This document shows, one piece after another, positions 12,572 through 20,457 of a DNA stretch of 64,000 bases. Position numbers and translations under genes: made by a program. A model generated the notes under the pieces. The model saw nothing but the letters and a program-made list of their open reading frames with translations. It was not told where the DNA came from and searched no databases. Every line of letters begins with the position of its first letter. Within the stretch, counting starts at the first letter, position 1. Source of the stretch: Notospermus geniculatus (taxonomy: Eukaryota > Nemertea > Pilidiophora > Heteronemertea > Lineidae); NCBI GenBank assembly GCA_002633025.1, contig NMRB01000603.1, forward strand, positions 171,004 through 235,003. Reading direction: 5' to 3'.

Positions 12572-15304
12572 ATGGAGTGGAAAGGAACCGCAAAGTCAAC
12601 AAAGGAGCGTTGGAGACGTTTGGCGTACGAAGTATTACGCAGCCAAGAGAAACAACCTCAGTCGGACGTGGAGGGTGGACATGGTGGAGGCGATGTCGAT
12701 GATAAGTTACCAGAAGTGGTCAGCGAGAAAGGTCTGGCCGACAAGCCAGCCCGCCGCGTGAGTCGACAAAAGGTAACCAAGGACAAAAATAATGCCGGTT
12801 GTGACTTTCATGAAATCATGGATGTGAATGATGATGCTGACTTTGGCCAGGCAACAGACGATCTCTGCCTCCTCGATGACAGCTCTGGTGACGACGCCAG
12901 CTCCATCAGTCCCCCTTCAAAACCGGTGATTCGGCGAAAGATTCGAAAAGCTTATAATAGAGCTGGTCGTGCTGAAGGTGATGAAGATGTGAATCGGGCT
13001 GTCCGCATGCGAGCAGGTCCCTCTGGGCAAGATCAAGACGCAAGAGGACCTGGGAGTGAGACACGTGAGAATCTGAGACCAGGGGCCCTCCCTTGCACAA
13101 GTCATTCGCAGGAATTGACGGAACCAATTGGACTCCCCGGATTCGCCCTAATGAGGGAAGAGACACGGACGATTTTGAAGGATTTGGAGGAGTCGATAAA
13201 GAAAGAAGATTACGAGGATGTCGCTCGATTTCTATTTCACGCCGTGAGAACAGGGTCGAAAGGGGCGGTGAAAGCTATACTGGGCATCATGAAAAAGTAC
13301 GAGCTGAATATCTGTGACAACTCATTTCGGGAGCAAATGTCCGGGGCAAGTGTACTCCACACTGCTCTTTTGTTTAATGAAGAGGACATCAGTCGTCTGC
13401 TCATCACTAAATATCCAGGCCTCATTTCCCTCAAATATGAGTCAGAGCAATTAACAAACCAGACAGCTTTCCACATCGCAGCAGCCAAAGGACAGTGTGA
13501 AATGTTAGACCTCATGCTTCACCACTGTGAATCTAAAGAAAAGGGTGTGGAGTTACTCAATACTAAAGCAAACGGTACGTACTTCACGGAAGAGCACCAA
13601 GCGGGCACCCTTGCTCTCACTGCTGCTGTGTGGGGTGGCCACAGCGAGATGTTGGGTATGTTGATAGAAAAGGGGGCAGACCTGGGCTGTACATTTCACA
13701 ATGGGAACACGGTCCTGCACTTTATCATCGAACAGTCCGTTACATATCCTAAGAGCGACATACCCAAGAAGCTTTTCGACGAAGTGTGCAACAAATGTGC
13801 TATCTGGAGGCAACAGGGAAAGGTCAACCTGAACACCAGTTGGAGGACCAGGAAAGAAGAAGTAAGCCAAACGATGTCGAAAAATACTGAAATGATTCTG
13901 CGGGTTGAGGCCCTTCGCAATCTCCTCTCCATCAGGAACGACGCCAATCAAAATGTACTATCCCTTGCTGTCCACCTTCGTTCAAACCTAACCAGACACA
14001 TTTTGAACTTAGAACACGTTTACAAACAGCAGCAGGCGAAGTTTGGTGTCCTTTCATGGTCAATGTATGACGTCACAGAGGTCACAAGTTTCGGCCCACC
14101 GGGTAAGCGAATTTGCCGGTACAATCCAGGTAGTATCCTTCACATCATCGGACACAGTACTAAACTGGCGACCAGAGATGAAGATTTGGACAAAGATATC
14201 ATCGAGGAGAAGCCAATCAAAACGCTTGTGCGGATGAAGTGGAAGACGTATCGCACTGTTTACATCATTTGGTGTCTCATCCACTTCCTTCTGATGGTAG
14301 GCCTCTCAATTGTGTCCCTGTACTTCCACAAACCCAAAGAAAACACAACCGCTGAGTTTGTGGCAGACAAAAACGCAACCAGTAATGCTATTTATAGTGC
14401 CATAAAGGAATTATCAGGACTAACCCAGGAAGAACATGTTCTTCACTTGTGGTATTTAGTGTTCGGTCTCATCCCTCTGATATACCTTATACTAGAAATT
14501 GTAGACATCGTCTCGACTGCAAACAACTCCGCGAAGTCCCTGCCAACGAAAAACCAATGGAAGTCGTATATCCACATGAAACGCTTTTATGAGTGGTCCG
14601 CCACCGGAAATGGACCCTCTCGGTTGAATCTCGTCATCTTCAGTATATTTGTGGAAATTTGGATTTATATGCATATGATACGGTCGCATAACCAGGACAT
14701 CCCTCTGTCATTTGCCATGGTTCTCGGCTGGCTTTTCATGGTGTTTTTCACCCGGGCCTGTCAATTGACCTGCCGATTCTCGGTTATGATGCAGAAAATG
14801 TTCTTCCATGATTGCGTCTACTTTTTACTGATCTTCGTCTTTTTCTTGTTGGGGTTCACCACGGCTATGCACGTCCTGCTCGTGGATGGAGCTAGGTCTG
14901 ATGTGCAGGTCTGGAACACTCTGTACGGGATGTTGAACCTGGTGACTGACGCAGGTGAGAAGGAAACAGGTGAGTACACAAGGATTCCAATGGTTGGTAT
15001 GGTTCTTCTCAGCGTCTATGCCGTGGTGTCCGTCATTTTGTTGTTAAACATGCTCATAGCAATGATGAACACGTCCTACGAAGTCGTGAAAGAATCAAGG
15101 ACCAATATCTGGCGATACCAACAGTTGTCAATCATGCTTATGTTGGAGCGACGCCTGTGGTGGTGGAAATGGCTTTGTGACAGATCCCAAGATGACGTCA
15201 TGGAAGCAAATAAAAGGGAGGAGGAGGAGGAGATGCCAACGAGGCTTTTGTTATTAGTTGCGGAACCATCCAGCGATGCAGGTCGACAGTGGAACTCGGT
15301 TTGA
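12572..15304 (+). CDS. Intronless TRPV-family cation channel, copy 1
   Basis: Predicted 910-residue channel of the transient receptor potential vanilloid type, acting in a cell membrane as a tetramer. Residues 1-250 are charged and disordered, with an acidic run. Ankyrin-type repeats span about 260-390, with motifs ASVLHTALLF, TAFHIAAAKGQ and GTLALTAAVWGGH. A further repeat-like NVLSLAVHL lies near 461. Six membrane segments follow: S1 about 562-584, S2 626-647, S3 684-704, S4 711-735, S5 748-770 and S6 806-832. The pore loop LYGMLNLVTDAGE lies between S5 and S6. After S6 comes a TRP-like helix, NIWRYQQLSIMLMLERRLW, close to vertebrate TRPV5/6 in style. NTT and NAT in the S1-S2 loop are possible glycosylation sites. 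The open frame begins at a GTG at 12470, but I choose the ATG at 12572. It has good start context (AAACATGG), and upstream reading frames differ between the two copies. The whole body lacks introns, unlike typical vertebrate TRPV genes. Confidence 0.9.
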   Translation: MEWKGTAKSTKERWRRLAYEVLRSQEKQPQSDVEGGHGGGDVDDKLPEVVSEKGLADKPARRVSRQKVTKDKNNAGCDFHEIMDVNDDADFGQATDDLCLLDDSSGDDASSISPPSKPVIRRKIRKAYNRAGRAEGDEDVNRAVRMRAGPSGQDQDARGPGSETRENLRPGALPCTSHSQELTEPIGLPGFALMREETRTILKDLEESIKKEDYEDVARFLFHAVRTGSKGAVKAILGIMKKYELNICDNSFREQMSGASVLHTALLFNEEDISRLLITKYPGLISLKYESEQLTNQTAFHIAAAKGQCEMLDLMLHHCESKEKGVELLNTKANGTYFTEEHQAGTLALTAAVWGGHSEMLGMLIEKGADLGCTFHNGNTVLHFIIEQSVTYPKSDIPKKLFDEVCNKCAIWRQQGKVNLNTSWRTRKEEVSQTMSKNTEMILRVEALRNLLSIRNDANQNVLSLAVHLRSNLTRHILNLEHVYKQQQAKFGVLSWSMYDVTEVTSFGPPGKRICRYNPGSILHIIGHSTKLATRDEDLDKDIIEEKPIKTLVRMKWKTYRTVYIIWCLIHFLLMVGLSIVSLYFHKPKENTTAEFVADKNATSNAIYSAIKELSGLTQEEHVLHLWYLVFGLIPLIYLILEIVDIVSTANNSAKSLPTKNQWKSYIHMKRFYEWSATGNGPSRLNLVIFSIFVEIWIYMHMIRSHNQDIPLSFAMVLGWLFMVFFTRACQLTCRFSVMMQKMFFHDCVYFLLIFVFFLLGFTTAMHVLLVDGARSDVQVWNTLYGMLNLVTDAGEKETGEYTRIPMVGMVLLSVYAVVSVILLLNMLIAMMNTSYEVVKESRTNIWRYQQLSIMLMLERRLWWWKWLCDRSQDDVMEANKREEEEEMPTRLLLLVAEPSSDAGRQWNSV

Positions 15305-15867
15305 TAATAAGTGCTGATCATAGTGTTTGTGTAGTGAATACAGATCATCGGTTGTGTTATCATTCTTGCGCAGAGTTGTATCCTCATGGTAATTCTGCCA
15401 ATCACTCGGTACGGGAAAAGCCAACTTCACGAAATGTCTGATGGGAAAATGGCGACATTTTACCCCTCAAAGGACGAATCAGACCATTTGGAAGAGAAGA
15501 GTACAGCAAGACAAGAACGCAAGCCATTGATCTTCCTAGAACTAGTACTTCTGTTTGAGAGCCTGCTGTTAATTTAAGCCCTTAACGTTGTCTTATAGTA
15601 GGTTACAAGGTTAGTATCCTTAATCCACAACTACATGTACATGTTTATAGTTTTGTAACAAGAATCCGTAGTATCCGTCGAGTTCGTAATTCGACAAGTC
15701 GATTTGGTCACTTTTCATTTGTATTGCGATTTCCCCACAAAGTGCCCTTGATTATACTGAGTGGAGAAAAAAGGGGCCGAGTCGCGATAGAACGATTGGC
15801 GCTCGTTTGATCGGGATGACATGAGGTCATGTGCTACCCTTGGCACTCATGTTGTCGATGTCGCTCT
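15305..15867. other. 3' flank of TRPV copy 1
   Basis: The flank is shared with copy 2 (23194-23870). The matching stretch at 15757-15850 (GTCGCGATAGAACGATTGGC, GATCGGGATGACATGAGGTC) recurs at about 23767 and, without a channel gene, at about 25961. I saw no clear AATAAA close to the stop. Confidence 0.6.
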
Positions 15868-15940
15868 TTACACTAACGAACAAAGTTTTATTTACGAATG
15901 AGATCTACCCTTCTTTCAACACCAGCCTAAAATAGTTGGC

Positions 15941-16440
15941 TTATCTCCTGCACTTGAGGATATAATTCTTATAATAACTGATGAAATCTTCTAGGCTATG
16001 AGTAAAGATTTTATTTGTGATATTTCTAGGGAGGGAATTGTAGAGATGAACTGAGCTGTATCTTGCTGTTAGTTTCGCAAAATTATGTGTACAGAAGGGT
16101 ATTGTGAAATTTCTTCGATTTCTGGTATGATGTGTTTGGTTAGTATTAATCGTGAAGAAGTCTTCCATTAAATATTCCGGTAGGTTGTTATTAAAGTATT
16201 TGTAGAGAAATTTGGCTTGAATAAGTGAATGAAGGTCCGGTAGTTTCAGTATCTGTAGATGTTTAAACAAGGGTTCAGTGTGAGCTAATGGGTGGCTTCT
16301 TGTAGATTTTGTCATAGTCATAACCCCAGGATAGCAATTGGTAGTTAAGGTGGGAAGATAGCAGAGAATGATAAACGGTTAACAGTGTACTTTGGGGTAA
16401 ATGAATGTAATTATTAGTGACTTGAATGTAAATCACGTTT
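15941..16440 (-). pseudogene. LINE reverse-transcriptase C-terminal fragment 1
   Basis: The minus-strand translation gives the region downstream of the RT core of Jockey/CR1-type non-LTR elements: SHPLAHTEPLFKHLQILKLP, LYKYFNNNLPEY, HTRNRRNFTIPF, VHLYNSLPRNI, then KCRR and a stop. Relative to fragment 3 it lacks the KIQKRAIRIING segment. There is no 5' coding region. Confidence 0.8.
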
Positions 16441-16479
16441 TTGTTTTAAAAGAAGTAGATACGTAGCTAGCCTAAAATA

Positions 16480-16985
16480 CTTGGCTTATCTCCTGCACTT
16501 GAGGATATATTTTTTATAATAACTGATGAAACCTTCTAGACTATGAGTAAAGATTTTATTTGTGATATTTCTAGGAAGGGAATTGTAGAGATGGACTGAG
16601 CTGTATCTTACTGTTAGTTTCGCAAAATTTATGTGTACAGAAGGGTATTCTCAAATTTCTTCGATTTCTGGTATGGTGTGTTTGGTTAGTAATCGTGAAG
16701 AAGTCTTCCATGAAATATTCGGGTAGGTTGTTATTAAAGTATTTGTAGAGAAATTTGGCTTGAATAAGTGAATGAAGGTCCGGTAGTTTCAGTATCTGTA
16801 GATGTTTAAACAAGGGTTCAGTGTGGGCTAATGGGTGGCTTCCGTTGATGATGCGGATAGCTCTTTTTTGTATCTTGTAGATTTTGTATTGGTCATAACC
16901 CCAGGATAGCAATTGGTAGTTAAGGTGGGTGGATAGCAGAGAATGATGAACGGTTAACAGTGTAGTTTGGGGTAAATGAATGTAA
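16480..16985 (-). pseudogene. LINE reverse-transcriptase C-terminal fragment 2
   Basis: Same region as fragment 1, with KIQKRAIRIINGSHPLAHTE intact. The frame breaks near 16620 (an extra T in GCAAAATTTATG), which changes the tail to KFCETNSK. The upstream side is interrupted by SINE sequence from about 16992. Confidence 0.8.
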
Positions 16986-16989
16986 TTAG

Positions 16990-17075
16990 TGACTTATGCG
17001 ACGGTCCGTGGGTTCGATTCTGGTAGGAAGCAATGTCTTTCACCTTAAAAACTCGGTTTCTATTTCATATTCTTT
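16990..17075 (+). repeat. SINE fragment (3' half)
   Basis: CCGTGGGTTCGATTCTGGTA followed by GGAAGCAATGTCTTTCACC and AAAAACTCGGTTTCTATTTC matches the 3' half of the SINE at 17205-17350. It sits directly after a truncated LINE fragment. Confidence 0.75.
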
Positions 17076-17204
17076 ACTTGTATCTCCATTATTTGTGACC
17101 CCTCGCATAACATAAAACTGTTTGGGTTCGGAGATTGTTTGGACTACTCGCAGGGTACTTATGGACGCCTCGTTTAAACCTGGGCCATTGAACCATCTTT
17201 TTTT

Positions 17205-17350
17205 GAAGATGGGGATTTGGCCTAGTGGTTTAAGGCGTGCTGCCCCTTAGTGCTGGCGATTGATGCCTCATGCGAGGGTCCGTGGCTTCGATTCTGGTAG
17301 GAAGCAATGTCTTTCACCTTAAAAACTCGGTTTCTATTTCATATTCTCAA
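17205..17350 (+). repeat. tRNA-derived SINE, best copy
   Basis: The 5' part has a TTTGGCCTAGTGGTTTAAGG A-box region, then GCGAGGGTCCGTGG and TTCGATTCTGG as B box, ending in a tRNA-unrelated tail GGAAGCAATGTCTTTCACC. The spacing suggests descent from a tRNA with a long variable arm. It lies within the LINE cluster. Other copies are at 6371, 16990 and, on the minus strand, 51178-51292. Confidence 0.8.
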
Positions 17351-17652
17351 TTAGTGACTTGAATGTTGATGATGCGATAGCTCTTTTTTGTATCTTGTAG
17401 ATTTTGTCATAGTCATAACCCCAGGATAGCAATTGGTAGTTGAGGTGGGAGGATAGCAGAGAATGATAAACGGTTTACAGTGTACTTTGGGGTAAATGAA
17501 TGTAATTAGTGACTTGAATGTACATGTAAATCACGTTTTTGTTTTAAAAGAAGTAGATACTTAGGTAGGTTATTTTTCTTTACACTAACGAACAAAGTTT
17601 TATTTACGAATGAGATCTACCCTTCTTTCAACACCAGCCTAAAATACTTGGC

Positions 17653-18168
17653 TTATCTCCTGCACTTGAGGATATATTTCTTATAATAACTGATGAAACC
17701 TTCTAGACTATGAGTAAAGGTTTTATCCGTGATATTTCTAGGGAGGGAATTGTGGAGATGAACTGAGCTGTATCTTACTGTTAGTTCAGCAAAATTGTGT
17801 GTACAGAAGGGTATTGTCAAATTTCTTCGATTTCTGGTATGATGTGTTTGGTTAGTAATCGTGAAGAAGTCTTCCATGAAATATTCGGGTAGGTTGTTAT
17901 TAAAATATTTGTAGAGAAATTTGGCTTGAATAAGTGAATGAAGGTCCGGTAGTTTCAGTATCTGTAGATGTTTAAACAAGGGTTCTGTGTGGGCTAATGG
18001 GTGGCTTCCGTTGATGATGCGGATAGCTCTTTTTTGTATCTTGTAGATTTTGTCATAGTCATAACCCCAGGATAGCAATTGGTAGTTAAGGTGGGAGGAT
18101 AGCAGAGAATGATAAACGATTAACAGTGTACTTTGGGGTAAATCATTAGTGACTTGAATGTAAATCAC
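17653..18168 (-). pseudogene. LINE reverse-transcriptase C-terminal fragment 3 (longest)
   Basis: An open 171-codon frame on the minus strand. It begins in the region just after the RT catalytic core (LLIVYHSLLSSHLNYQLLSW), continues through KIQKRAIRIINGSHPLAHTE and FLYKYFNNNLPEYF, and ends KCRR-stop. The catalytic YADD box is absent, so this is a 5'-truncated copy. Confidence 0.85.
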
Positions 18169-18289
18169 GTTTTTGTTTTACAAGAAGTAGATACTTTACA
18201 TGTAGGTAGGTTATTTTTCTTTACACTAACAAATAAAGTTTGATTTACGAATGAGATCTACCCTTCTTTCAATACCAGGCTAAAATACT

Positions 18290-18830
18290 TGGCACTTGAG
18301 GATATATTTCTTATAATAACTGCTGAAACCTTCTAGACTGTGAGTAAAGATTTTATCTGTGATATTTCTAGGATGGGAATTGTAGAGATGAACTGAGCTG
18401 TATATATCTTACTGTTAGTTTCGCAAAATTATGTGTACAGAAGGGTATTGTCAAATTTCTTCGATTTCTGGTATGGTGTGTATGTCTTTGGTTAGTAATC
18501 GTGAAGAAGTCTTCCATGAAATATTCGGGTAGGTTGTTATTAAAGTATTTGTAGAGAAGTTCGGCTTGAATAAGTGAATGAAGGTCCGGTAGTTTCAGTA
18601 TCTGTAGGTGTTTAAACAAGGGTTCAGTGTGGGCTAATGGGTGGCTTCTGTTGATGATGTGGATAGCTCTTTTTTGTATCTTGTAGACTTTGTCATAGTC
18701 ATAACCCCAGGATAGCAATTGGTAGTTAAGGTGGGAGGACAGCAGCGAATGATAAACAGTTAACAGTGTACTGTGGGGTAAATGAATGTAATTAGTGACT
18801 TGAATGTAAATCACGTTTTTGTTTCAGAAG
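18290..18830 (-). pseudogene. LINE reverse-transcriptase C-terminal fragment 4
   Basis: Same segment as fragment 3 with small indels (an extra ATCT near 18403, and an extra TCTATG-like insertion near 18481) that change the end of the frame. The MIYIQVTNYIHLPHSTLL start is conserved. Confidence 0.8.
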
Positions 18831-18990
18831 AAGTAGATACTTAGGTAGATTATATTTCTTTACACTAACGAATAAAGTTTTATTTACGAATGAGATCTCC
18901 CTTCTTTCAATACCAGCCTAAAATACTTGGCTTATCTCCTGCACTCAGTCAGTACAATCATGTGTGGCCACGTAGGTGGTAGGCCTACAT

Positions 18991-19331
18991 GGTCGACATT
19001 GCGTCTTAAAGCAACTCGCGGCAACTAGCTTTCCGGCGATGGAAGCAACTCGGAGTGACTGATTAGTTGCCGATTTTGTGGACCTGAGCGCGCTTGCGTC
19101 TCCGAGCAACTGCCGGATCCGCGAGTTGCTAATGTTGTACTTTTCGGCGACAAGTTGTTGGAATGGACCGAGGGCATGGAAGACGCACTATCGACATGAG
19201 CGTCCTGTTCGAGGTAACTGCCGGTTGCTCCGAGATCCTGTCAATCAGAAAAATGTCGACCTCAATCCTGCGCGTGGTGGTTTTTTGATCTGCGGCGGAT
19301 CCATCGAGTTGTTCAAGACGCAGTGTCGACC
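18991..19331. mobile_element. 341-bp TIR element with GGTCGACATTGCGTCTT ends
   Basis: The left end GGTCGACATTGCGTCTTAAA matches the inverse of the right end (TTCAAGACGCAGTGTCGACC). Units 3 and 4 of the segmental array lack this block at the equivalent place: the flanking GGCCACGTAGGTGGT and GGCCGCCGTGAAGTTCCC are close together there. They act as approximate empty sites. Confidence 0.75.
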
Positions 19332-20457
19332 TGTAAGCCCCTTAAGGGCCGCCGTGAAGTTCCCTTCTGATCACAGGACTCCCATCACAACTTGCACTTG
19401 TTGCTACATAAGACTCTAAGAGATGAATGTTCCCTGAAGCCCATCAGCCACCCTCGAATTTCATGGCAAATCTCGCAAACGCGTGGTACGCATTGTTTCA
19501 GACCAACATTGGTAAGATATAGGCTAAAGCCGTTGGAAATACATGTATACTTTTGCACTATTCGCCAACTGTCGCATTTCTCCTACGTGGAGATTTGGAC
19601 GGGCGGGACATCAGACAAAGGAGAAGAAAAGGCTAACATTTTGTTCTTTGAATACTCTACGTAGCCAGCGAACTGACGAACTGTTCTACTTTGGTATGCA
19701 TAAATCATTTTCACCAATGTTGGGGGTGAGAAGGTCGGTATCGAAGTCATGCATGATGGACCATGACGAGAAAAACGCTGTAAACTAGCAAAGTAGGCCT
19801 AATCAATGTTTACGGTCCAGACATGTTTTGGCTAAAATCGCATACATGTATCTCAATTGTTCTGAATGATATGTCGTCGATGCATTTGTGGCAAAATAAT
19901 TGATAACAGAAAGTCGTTTTTTCAAAACTCTGCTATTCAGAAGTTGCCCTCAAAACGAGTGGGATCATCTGACTATACATAATTTGTGTATCGTACACAG
20001 AGCAGGGCTGTCAATCTTTCCGTGATCTGACATGAAAACATGCTAGCCATGAAGGTGTTTCACAAATCGAGACACAGCTGAAGCGCGATTATTCCTCTGT
20101 CCGACACGGTCCCAAACAGACTGCCAGGGCAGATTAGGCTCATAAACTGTCATTGTTGAAGTGCAGACTCTTCAGAGACAAGAGGGCATCATCTAGTCAA
20201 ACCGGGACAAAGCACGCGTAAGTAGGCTGGTCCTTTCTGAATCAAACCATCTCAAAAAGAAAAAAAGTATTGAATGAAGAAACGAGGTGGTCCTTCACAA
20301 CTTTGACATCGGTTGGGACGAAAGAGTCTGTGTCTTCGCTGTAAATTGAGATAGAGCCGTGCTATATAGATTTGATGCTATGTTTCAGATTTCGCTCTGC
20401 TCAGGCAATTGTCAGGGAATTGCTAGGCCTGCACCTGCCACCATTCTGAATCGAAAC
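19332..20457 (+). promoter_or_regulatory. Duplicated 5' flank of TRPV copy 2
   Basis: The first part (19332-19560) aligns with units 3 and 4 (AAGTTCCC, GAATGTTCCCTGAAG, GTGGTACGCATTGT). The rest aligns with the flank of copy 1 up to the start codon. CTATATAG at 20362-20369 is the conserved TATA-like site. ORFs in this stretch (19078-19788) are not conserved as proteins between units. Confidence 0.5.

Larger units (their letters stand above)
15868..18960 (-). repeat. Tandemly amplified LINE 3'-end cluster
   Basis: A composite unit recurs with starts near 15868, 17579, 18221 and 18856, so the clean period is about 640 bp. The second copy, near 16471, lacks the beginning. Each unit carries an end module (about 100 bp, with CTTTACACTAACGAA and GAGATCTACCCTTCTTTCA) followed by a 5'-truncated reverse-transcriptase ORF end on the minus strand. 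The last partial copy runs into CTCCTGCACTCAGTCAG, the sequence also found at the edges of units 3 and 4. Confidence 0.85.

Noticed and set aside
13237-13951. Antisense ORFs inside the TRPV genes (also 21126-21840)
   Set aside because: They mirror the strong coding frame on the + strand and appear in both copies only because the genes are paralogues.
17205-17300. A true tRNA gene
   Set aside because: A- and B-box-like motifs are present, but no complete cloverleaf or acceptor pairing was apparent. The sequence recurs with a common tail at several sites, so it is a SINE.
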